Source: Chloroflexota bacterium
GTDB taxonomy: Bacteria > Chloroflexota > Dehalococcoidia > Lucifugimonadales > Australimonadaceae
Reading direction: 5' to 3'
Assembly: GCA_028875085.1 (NCBI GenBank)
Contig: JAPPFU010000130.1
Span: 1 to 12,311, forward strand
Length of the DNA stretch: 12,311 nt
This document shows, in pieces, positions 1-5,217 of this stretch. Under the pieces are notes generated by a model. That model was not told the origin of the DNA and did no database searches. It saw nothing but the letters and a program-made list of their open reading frames with translations. Position 1 is the stretch's first letter; every line of letters starts with the position of its first letter. Position numbers and translations under genes: made by a program.

Positions 1-796
1 CGTGGTAGCCCCGCTTGAGCATAGCCCAGAAGCTCTCCACGCCGTTTGTGTGCACCATCCCCTTCACGTACTCCCCCACCGAGTGGTGAACCGCCTCGTG
101 GCGGATGCCGTTGAGCATGCTGCCCGCGGTATTGTAGGCAGAGGCGCCGTCCGTGTAAATCGCCGCGCCGTGGGCGACGTGCGCGTCGATGAACGCCAGC
201 AGCGCCGTCTTGTCCGGCGTGCCCACCATCTGCGCCTTGACCTTCCCGGTGCGGTGGTCGCGCGCGCCCAGGATGGCCGTCTTGCCGGAGGGCCCGCGTC
301 CGGCCTTGAGTTTGCGGGCCTTGTGCTTGTTGCGCTCCTTGCCGCCGATGTAGGCCTCGTCGAGCTCGACCGGGCCAGCGAAGGGCGGCTCGTCGTCGCC
401 CTCGAACGCCTTGCGGATGCGTTGGAGCATGAACCAGGCCGTCGGCTGCGAGACGCCGATGTCCCGGTGGAGCTTCATGCTGCTCACGCCCTTGAGGTTG
501 GTGAGGTGAAGGTAGGTGGCCCACACCCATTTGCGCAGCGAGACCTTCGACCCCTCGAGCAGCGTGCCGACACGGACGGAGAAGTAGGAGCGGCAGTCGG
601 AGCACCAGTAGGGCATCTTGGCGTGGGCGGCCTCGATGGTGCGCTCGCTACGGCAGCGCGGGCAGACGCGCCCGTCGCGCCAGATCCGCGCCTCAAGCCA
701 TGCTTGGGCGGATTCCTCGGTGGGGAACATCTCCGCAAGTTCCATCATCGTGATGCCCTTGCGGTAGGCTTGGCCGGGCGCTCTGTGGCTCGTCAT
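1..796 (-). CDS. IS1595-family (ISXO2-like) transposase, 3' end cut by window edge
   Basis: I translated the minus strand from the ATG at 796-794; the frame stays open for 265 codons to the window edge. The protein has an N-terminal C4 zinc ribbon (C45, C48, C65, C68), a helix-turn-helix-like stretch around residues 80-120, and a DDE-type nuclease core. In the core I see ELDEAYIGG (D146), YTDGASAY (D216) and HTNGVESFW (N251, E254). This motif set matches the ISXO2-like transposase domain of the IS1595 family, which moves DNA by cut-and-paste through transposase bound to the element ends. The start is supported by an AGGTGA ribosome site at 807-802, five bases before the ATG, and by a promoter further upstream. 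No frameshift or stop is seen in the visible part, so the gene looks intact as far as it goes. Only the last part of the core and the C-terminus lie outside the window. Family assignment is confident; the IS name is unknown. Confidence 0.93.
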   Translation of the reverse strand, partial: MTSHRAPGQAYRKGITMMELAEMFPTEESAQAWLEARIWRDGRVCPRCRSERTIEAAHAKMPYWCSDCRSYFSVRVGTLLEGSKVSLRKWVWATYLHLTNLKGVSSMKLHRDIGVSQPTAWFMLQRIRKAFEGDDEPPFAGPVELDEAYIGGKERNKHKARKLKAGRGPSGKTAILGARDHRTGKVKAQMVGTPDKTALLAFIDAHVAHGAAIYTDGASAYNTAGSMLNGIRHEAVHHSVGEYVKGMVHTNGVESFWAMLKRGYH

Positions 797-820
797 CGCG
801 TTCACCTCATCTCTGCGCCC

Positions 821-849
821 ATCTTACCGAATCTGAGACGGTTTGTCAA
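821..849 (-). promoter_or_regulatory. Sigma70-type promoter of the transposase
   Basis: On the minus strand there is a perfect TTGACA at 849-844 and a TAAGAT at 826-821, separated by exactly 17 bases. Predicted transcription would start near 814, giving a leader of roughly 18 bases that contains the AGGTGA ribosome site at 807-802. Position and direction fit the transposase gene at 796. This is the best-matching promoter in the window. Confidence 0.8.
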
Positions 850-901
850 CCTTTCTTTATAATTCTCTTCGCGAAGGTATGAAGGTCTCCCCTCCCTGGC
901 T

Positions 902-996
902 TATGGTAGCACCTGACCTACTGGAGACTATACTACAAGCGAACCTCCCACTCAAACGTTCGCAACATAGTCTCCCCAAGGGTACCATCCACCATA
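902..996. repeat. Nested inverted repeats between the IS and the aminopeptidase gene
   Basis: Three inverted repeats sit one inside another. The outer pair is ATGGTA (903-908) with TACCAT (983-988); TATGGT (902-907) can pair instead with ACCATA (991-996). The middle pair is GGAGACTAT (923-931) with ATAGTCTCC (967-975), a perfect 9-bp match. The inner pair is GCGAAC (939-944) with GTTCGC (958-963), around a 13-base loop. A short CCT/AGG pairing (912-914 with 979-981) could bridge the outer and middle stems. Together they form an imperfect hairpin of about 95 bases. A second GTCTCC at 885-890 could compete for GGAGAC at 923-928. It could be a 5' leader structure, an operator, a small RNA or a remnant of a small mobile element. 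No U-rich run follows on either side, so a simple terminator is unlikely. I see no protein-coding gene in 870-1046. Confidence 0.6.
929..934 (+). promoter_or_regulatory. Possible -10 box (TATACT) upstream of the aminopeptidase
   Basis: TATACT occurs here, the same hexamer used in the putative tRNA promoter at 3656. It overlaps the left arm of the 9-bp inverted repeat. No good -35 box lies 16-18 bases upstream and no TG extension is present, so support is weak. If it is real, the flanking palindrome could be an operator. Confidence 0.25.
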
Positions 997-1032
997 CACA
1001 CGCCCGCGACGGCGCGCAGCCGCCGCTCCCAC

Positions 1033-1037
1033 GGAGG
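1033..1037 (+). promoter_or_regulatory. Ribosome binding site that sets the aminopeptidase start
   Basis: GGAGG lies nine bases before the ATG at 1047. The reading frame is open back to about 843, so this site and the normal family N-terminus that follows are what decide the start. Confidence 0.75.
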
Positions 1038-1046
1038 ATCCCCCGA

Positions 1047-3629
1047 ATGACTTCCCCCACTGCCTACCGCCTCAACCGCGCCGTCCTGCCCATCCACTAC
1101 GACCTGTGCCTCGCGCCCGACCTCGAGCACTACACGTTCGACGGCGAACTCGCCGTCAGGGTAGCCGTCGCCGAGCCGGTCTCCGTCGTCACGCTTCACG
1201 CCGCCGAACTCACCGTCTCCTCCGCCGTCGCTGCACTGCCCGGCGGCGAGCAGGCCGTGGGCGTCCCCGTCGTGGACGAGGAGGCCGAATCGCTGACGGT
1301 GACCTTCGACCGCGAACTCCCGCCGGGCGAGGCGACGCTCCACCTGCGCTTCACCGGTACGCTGAACGACCAACTGCGCGGCTTCTACCGCAGCCAATAC
1401 CGTGGCGACGACGGCGCGACGCGCACGTTGGCCACGACGCAGTTCGAGGCCACCGACGCTCGCCGCGCCTTCCCCTGCTGGGACGAGCCCGCCATCAAAG
1501 CCACCTTCGACGTCACGCTGGTCGTCCCCGACGACCTCGCCGCCATCTCCAATATGCCCATCGCGGAAGAGACGCGTGCCGACGGCAAGCGCGCCGTGCG
1601 CTTCCAAACCACACCCCGCATGTCTACCTACTACCTCGCCTTCCTGGTGGGCGACTTCGTGGCGGTGGAAGCGACGGACGACGCGGGCGTGCTGCACCGC
1701 GTGTTCGCCACGCGCGGCAAAGAGGAGTACGGGCGCTTCGCCCTCGAGCACAGCGTGCGCATCCTGCGCTACATGAACGACTACTTCGGCGTGCCCTACC
1801 CGCTGCCCAAGATCGACCACGTCGCCGTGCCCGACTTCGCCGCGGGCGCGATGGAGAATTGGGGCTGCATCACCTACCGCGAAACGGCGCTGCTGTTCGA
1901 CCCGGCCAACTCCGCCGCGCAGGCGCGCCAGCGCATCCTCGAAGTAGTCGCCCACGAGATGGCGCACATGTGGTTCGGCGACCTGGTGACGATGGAGTGG
2001 TGGGACGACCTCTGGCTCAACGAGAGCTTCGCCTCGTGGTTCGGCGACAAGACGGTCGACCACCTCTACCCCGAGTGGGCGATGTGGACGCAGTTCGTCT
2101 CCCACTCCACCAACGAGGCGCTCGCCCTCGACGGCCTCCGCAACTCCCATCCCATCGAGCAGCAGGTGAACGATCCCGCCGAGATCCGCGAACTCTTCGA
2201 CGCCATCTCCTACAGCAAGGGCGGCTCCGTCCTACGCATGCTGGAGGACTGGCTCGGCCCGGAGCGCTTCCGCCAGGGCCTCCGCGACTACGTGCGCGCC
2301 CACGCCTACGCCAACGCGCGCGGCGCCGATCTGTGGCGAGCGCTGGAGCGCGCGTCCGGGCTGCCAGCCGTCGCCGTCGCCGACTCGTGGGTCAAGCAGA
2401 CCGGCTACCCCGTCATCGACGCGCACATCGACCGGGCGCCGTCTGCCTCCGGTGTCACGCTCCGCCAGGGGCGCTTCCTCTACGACCACCTGCTGGGCGA
2501 GAGAAAGGCGGACGACGCCGTTTGGAAAGCGCCCGTCAGCATAGCCGACGCCGTGGGCGGGCGCGCCTCGCTGCTGATGGAGCAGGCCGACGGCGCCGTC
2601 GAGGCCGCGCCCGGCGCCCCGTGGGTGAAGGTCAACGCCGGGCAGACCGGCTTCTTCCGCGTCAACTATGCCCCCGAAGAGTGGGAGTGCCTCCGCGAGG
2701 CCGTCGCCAACCGCGAACTCGACCCTACCGACCGCCTCGGCCTGCAGAACGACGCCTACGCCTTGATGCGCGCCGGGCGCCTGCCCGCAACCGTCTTCCT
2801 CTCGCTTGCCCGCGCCTACGACGGCGAGACCGACGCCACTGTGCTCGCCGACCTCGCCTCCAACCTGCGGGGCCTCTACGCGCTGTTGTGGGACGACGCC
2901 TCGGCGGGCGCGTTCGAGGCGTTCGCGCGCGACCGCTTCGCCGGCGCCGCCGCCCGCGCGGGCTGGGACGCTAAGGAGGGCGAGGAACACCTTGACGCCC
3001 TCTTCCGCTCGACCGCCCTCGGCCAGGCAGGCGGCTACGGCGACCCCGCCGTGCTCGCCGAGGCGCAGCGCCGCTTCGCCGCCTTCATCGATCGCGGCGC
3101 GCCCATCCACCCCGACATCCGCGGCGTCGTCTTCAGCCTCGCCGCGCAGGAAGGCGAACAGCCCGTCTACGACGCCCTCTGGGGCGTCTACCACGAGGCC
3201 GAGATGCACGAGGAGCGCGTGCGCATCCTCCGCGCTCTGACCCAAGTCCGCCGCCCCGACCTGCTCGCCGACCTGCTCGCCAAGGCGATGGAGCCGGAGG
3301 TCGTCCGCCCCCAGGACACGGTCATCGTGCTCATCCAAGCGTCCGTGAACCGCCAAGGCCGCGACCTGGTGTGGGAGTTCGTCAAGGACAACTGGCCCGA
3401 GCTCGACCGGCGCTACGGCAAGGGCGGCTTCGCCATCATGCGCCTCGTGGAGGTAACGGGGCGCTTCACCACCGCTGCCCGCGCCGAGGAGGTCGAGGCT
3501 TTCTTCGCCGCCAACCCCGCCCCCTCCGCCGCGCGCACGCTCCAGCAGTCCCTCGAGCGCATCCGCCTCAACGAGCGCTGGCTCGCCCGCAACGCCGCTC
3601 CCATCGTCGAATGGCTCGCCGCCCGGTAA
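1047..3629 (+). CDS. M1-family zinc aminopeptidase (ERAP/puromycin-sensitive type)
   Basis: This 860-residue enzyme should remove N-terminal amino acids from peptides, probably in the cytoplasm since no signal peptide or membrane segment is visible. The N-terminus (YRLNRAVLPIHYDL) is the usual start of the M1 saddle domain, roughly residues 1-200. The catalytic domain carries the exopeptidase motif GAMEN (267-271), the zinc site HEMAH (H303, E304, H307) with the third ligand E326 in NESFA exactly 18 residues later, and the transition-state tyrosine Y389 in ISYSKGG. A beta-sandwich region and a long helical ERAP1_C-like domain (about 530-860) follow. Length and motifs are complete. The ATG at 1047 is chosen because of the GGAGG before it and the family-like N-terminus; the 68 upstream in-frame residues look non-coding. 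It stands alone, after an insertion sequence and before two tRNA genes. The natural substrate cannot be told; general peptide turnover is the likely role. Confidence 0.95.
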   Translation: MTSPTAYRLNRAVLPIHYDLCLAPDLEHYTFDGELAVRVAVAEPVSVVTLHAAELTVSSAVAALPGGEQAVGVPVVDEEAESLTVTFDRELPPGEATLHLRFTGTLNDQLRGFYRSQYRGDDGATRTLATTQFEATDARRAFPCWDEPAIKATFDVTLVVPDDLAAISNMPIAEETRADGKRAVRFQTTPRMSTYYLAFLVGDFVAVEATDDAGVLHRVFATRGKEEYGRFALEHSVRILRYMNDYFGVPYPLPKIDHVAVPDFAAGAMENWGCITYRETALLFDPANSAAQARQRILEVVAHEMAHMWFGDLVTMEWWDDLWLNESFASWFGDKTVDHLYPEWAMWTQFVSHSTNEALALDGLRNSHPIEQQVNDPAEIRELFDAISYSKGGSVLRMLEDWLGPERFRQGLRDYVRAHAYANARGADLWRALERASGLPAVAVADSWVKQTGYPVIDAHIDRAPSASGVTLRQGRFLYDHLLGERKADDAVWKAPVSIADAVGGRASLLMEQADGAVEAAPGAPWVKVNAGQTGFFRVNYAPEEWECLREAVANRELDPTDRLGLQNDAYALMRAGRLPATVFLSLARAYDGETDATVLADLASNLRGLYALLWDDASAGAFEAFARDRFAGAAARAGWDAKEGEEHLDALFRSTALGQAGGYGDPAVLAEAQRRFAAFIDRGAPIHPDIRGVVFSLAAQEGEQPVYDALWGVYHEAEMHEERVRILRALTQVRRPDLLADLLAKAMEPEVVRPQDTVIVLIQASVNRQGRDLVWEFVKDNWPELDRRYGKGGFAIMRLVEVTGRFTTAARAEEVEAFFAANPAPSAARTLQQSLERIRLNERWLARNAAPIVEWLAAR

Positions 3630-3652
3630 GGGCGCCTAGCAAGCCCCCCCGG

Positions 3653-3661
3653 TGCTATACT
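3653..3661 (+). promoter_or_regulatory. Extended -10 promoter for the tRNA-Ser genes
   Basis: TGC followed by TATACT (TATACT at 3656-3661) fits the extended -10 pattern TGnTATAAT. Transcription would begin near 3668, only a few bases before the tRNA 5' end at 3672. No -35 box is recognisable, which is common for extended -10 promoters. It lies 24 bases after the aminopeptidase stop. Confidence 0.5.
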
Positions 3662-3671
3662 GAGGGCACAG

Positions 3672-3762
3672 GGAGAGATGGCCGAGCGGTTGAAGGCGAC
3701 GGTCTCGAAAACCGTTGCGCCGGTTTCCGGCGCCGTGGGTTCGAATCCCACTCTCTCCGCCA
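3672..3762 (+). tRNA. tRNA-Ser (anticodon CGA), CCA encoded
   Basis: A full class II cloverleaf can be drawn. The acceptor stem pairs GGAGAGA (3672-3678) with TCTCTCC (3752-3758), followed by discriminator G3759 and an encoded CCA (3760-3762). The D arm lies around 3681-3697. The anticodon stem pairs ACGGT with ACCGT and carries the loop CTCGAAA; the anticodon CGA at 3706-3708 reads UCG. The long variable arm pairs GCGCCGG (3717-3723) with CCGGCGC (3727-3733), as expected for serine tRNA. The T arm is GTGGG-TTCGAAT-CCCAC. All stems are intact. Confidence 0.96.
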
Positions 3763-3836
3763 CGCGGCGCATTCCTCGTCGGCAAGCGCTGGGGAAAACC
3801 GCCCGAAGGGGCAACCCGTGGGCTGGCCGCTCTTTC

Positions 3837-3922
3837 GGAGAGGTGCTGGAGTGGCCGAACAGGCACGACTGGAAATCGTGTAGGGGTCTTGCCCCTCGCG
3901 GGTTCGAATCCCGCCCTCTCCG
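3837..3922 (+). tRNA. tRNA-Ser (anticodon GGA), CCA not encoded
   Basis: The acceptor stem pairs GGAGAGG (3837-3843) with CCTCTCC (3915-3921), with discriminator G3922. The next bases are CCG, so the CCA tail would be added by the tRNA nucleotidyltransferase. The anticodon stem pairs CACGA (3864-3868) with TCGTG (3876-3880); the loop CTGGAAA gives anticodon GGA (3871-3873), reading UCC and UCU. The variable arm pairs AGGGG (3882-3886) with CCCCT (3892-3896). The T arm is GCGGG-TTCGAAT-CCCGC. It lies 74 bases after the first tRNA-Ser. I see no separate promoter, so the two are probably co-transcribed. Confidence 0.95.
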
Positions 3923-4030
3923 CCGGCCGGTCCTCGCGCCGCAGATTCCCGCGAGCGCGGATCAGAATCGCAGGGCGCTGCGCCATCCGTGTATTGCGCC
4001 GCCTGCCCTGCCCCCTCCAAACTTGCTCGC
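3923..4030. other. Spacer between tRNA-Ser(GGA) and dprA, nothing certain
   Basis: The 108 bases hold a 6-bp inverted repeat (CTCGCG 3933-3938 with CGCGAG 3950-3955) with no T-run behind it. I could not find a convincing -35/-10 pair or a ribosome site before the GTG at 4031. The dprA cluster may therefore be read from the tRNA promoter or from a promoter of a type I cannot recognise. Confidence 0.4.
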
Positions 4031-5212
4031 GTGACCTCGACCGACCACTCCGCAACCGCCGCCGACTACGCGCGCGACCTGCCCTACTGGGTCGCGTTCA
4101 GCCGCGTGCCGTCCGTAGGGCGCGTGCGCATCGGGGCGCTGGAGCAGCGGTTCGGCTCGCTGGAGGCGGCGTGGGCGGCGAGCGAGGGCAAGTTGCGCGC
4201 GGCGGGCATGGACAACGGCGTCGTGAGCGCCATCGCCCAGACGCGCGCCGAGATCGACCCCGAGGAGGAGATGTCCCGCCTCAAGGCACAGGGCGTGAGC
4301 GCGCTCACGTGGCATGCCGACGCCTATCCGCGGCTGCTGCGCGAGGTGGAAGACCTGCCGCCGGTGCTCTACGTTCGAGGCGAACTGACGCCCGCAGACG
4401 CGCGGAGCATCACGGTAATCGGCACGCGCAACCCGACGGTGTACGGACGCGAGGCGGCGCAGCATCTGGCGAGCGACCTGGCCAAGGCGGGGGTAACCGT
4501 CGTCAGCGGGCTGGCGCGGGGTATCGACGGCATCGCGCATCGGGCGGCGCTGGAGCAGGGCGGGCGCACCGTCGCCGTGCTCGGCTCCGGAGTGGACGTG
4601 GTCTATCCGCCGGAGCACTCGCGGCTGGCCGGAGAGGTCGCGGAATCGGGCGCGCTGGTGTCGGAGTACGCCCTGGGGACGCGGCCCGACTCGCGCCATT
4701 TCCCCCGGCGCAACCGCTTGCTCAGCGGGCTCAGCCTGGGCACGCTCGTCGTGGAGGGAGGCGAGCAGAGCGGCGCGCTCATCACCGTGCAGAACGCCCT
4801 TGAGCAGAACCGCGAGGTGTTCTGCGTCCCGGGCTCCATCTACTCACCGATGAGCCGCCTGACCAACAGCCTCATCGCCCAGGGCGCGAAACTGGTCGCC
4901 TCGGTGGAAGACATCCTGGAGGAACTGCACCTGTCCGGCGCACCCATGCAGCCGCCGCTGCCGCAGCCGCTGGAGGCGGACACCCCGGCGGAGGCGCGCA
5001 TCCTCGGCACGTTGGACATGGAGCCCCGCCACGTGGACGAGGTGAGCCGCGCGGCGGAACTGCCGATGACGGAGGTCATCGGGACGCTGGCGGTCCTCGA
5101 AATCAAAGGGCTGGCGAGGCAGGTTGGTAGAATGAACTACATCCGATCGCGGGAGGCGGCGGGAGCAGTGCGGCTTGCACCCGCTCCCACGCAACCCGGG
5201 GAGACAGCGTAG
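4031..5212 (+). CDS. dprA: DNA-processing protein DprA (Smf), RecA loader in DNA uptake
   Basis: DprA binds incoming single-stranded DNA in the cytoplasm during natural transformation and loads RecA on it. The protein (393 residues from the GTG at 4031) has an N-terminal helical region with a helix-hairpin-helix look (about 10-75). The Smf Rossmann-fold domain follows, with VIGTRNPT (129-136), SGLARGIDGIAHRAAL (from S159), GSGVDVVYPPEH, FPRRNRLLSGLS and EGGEQSGALIT. The C-terminus resembles the DprA winged helix. Length is normal for the family. The start is uncertain: GTG 4031 and GTG 3989 are both possible and neither has a clear ribosome site; 4031 is preferred because the residues before it look unlike the family. 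It is the first gene of the packed cluster, five bases before topA, matching the dprA-topA pairing seen in many bacteria. DprA is also widespread in bacteria not known to be competent, so its presence does not prove competence. Confidence 0.93.
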   Translation: MTSTDHSATAADYARDLPYWVAFSRVPSVGRVRIGALEQRFGSLEAAWAASEGKLRAAGMDNGVVSAIAQTRAEIDPEEEMSRLKAQGVSALTWHADAYPRLLREVEDLPPVLYVRGELTPADARSITVIGTRNPTVYGREAAQHLASDLAKAGVTVVSGLARGIDGIAHRAALEQGGRTVAVLGSGVDVVYPPEHSRLAGEVAESGALVSEYALGTRPDSRHFPRRNRLLSGLSLGTLVVEGGEQSGALITVQNALEQNREVFCVPGSIYSPMSRLTNSLIAQGAKLVASVEDILEELHLSGAPMQPPLPQPLEADTPAEARILGTLDMEPRHVDEVSRAAELPMTEVIGTLAVLEIKGLARQVGRMNYIRSREAAGAVRLAPAPTQPGETA

Positions 5213-5217
5213 CGGGT

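Larger units (their letters stand above)
1..870 (-). mobile_element. Partial IS1595-family insertion sequence, right boundary approximate
   Basis: The element is inferred from the transposase gene and its promoter. One end must lie beyond the promoter -35 box at 849-844. The AT-rich stretch 841-866, followed by the palindrome CTTCGCGAAG at 867-876, is a plausible place for the terminal repeat, but this is a guess. The other end is outside the window, so neither the terminal inverted repeat nor the target duplication can be checked. The element points away from the aminopeptidase gene, in a head-to-head arrangement. Confidence 0.6.

Noticed and set aside
2..862. Long plus-strand open frame of 286 codons across the IS
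   Set aside because: It is the antisense shadow of the transposase, whose zinc ribbon and catalytic motifs are clear on the minus strand.
867..876. Palindrome CTTCGCGAAG as an IS end or regulator site
   Set aside because: A 10-base palindrome can arise by chance in GC-rich DNA, and without the other IS end nothing confirms it.
895..925. SRP RNA-like segment (AGGTCAGGT on the minus strand)
   Set aside because: It resembles a few bases of SRP RNA domain IV, but the GGAA tetraloop and the GGAAGCAGCC strand are missing.
843..1046. N-terminal extension of the aminopeptidase by 68 codons
   Set aside because: The frame is open but the residues look unlike the family, the region holds inverted repeats, and GGAGG sits before the ATG at 1047.
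857..1060. Minus-strand 67-codon frame (MGEVIRGIL...)
   Set aside because: No ribosome site or recognisable motif, and it is cysteine/arginine rich as chance frames are; it overlaps the inverted repeat region.
933..3356. Long minus-strand open frames opposite the aminopeptidase
   Set aside because: They show valine- and glycine-rich composition typical of GC-rich antisense frames and no family motif; the plus-strand M1 motifs are complete.
3933..3955. Hairpin CTCGCG/CGCGAG as a terminator after the tRNAs
   Set aside because: The stem is only 6 bp with an 11-base loop and no T-run follows.
3636..4055. Minus-strand frames containing GGEGGIRTREG and RREWDSNPRRRKPAQ
   Set aside because: These are antisense translations of tRNA T arms (GGTTCGAATCC), a well-known source of false small proteins.
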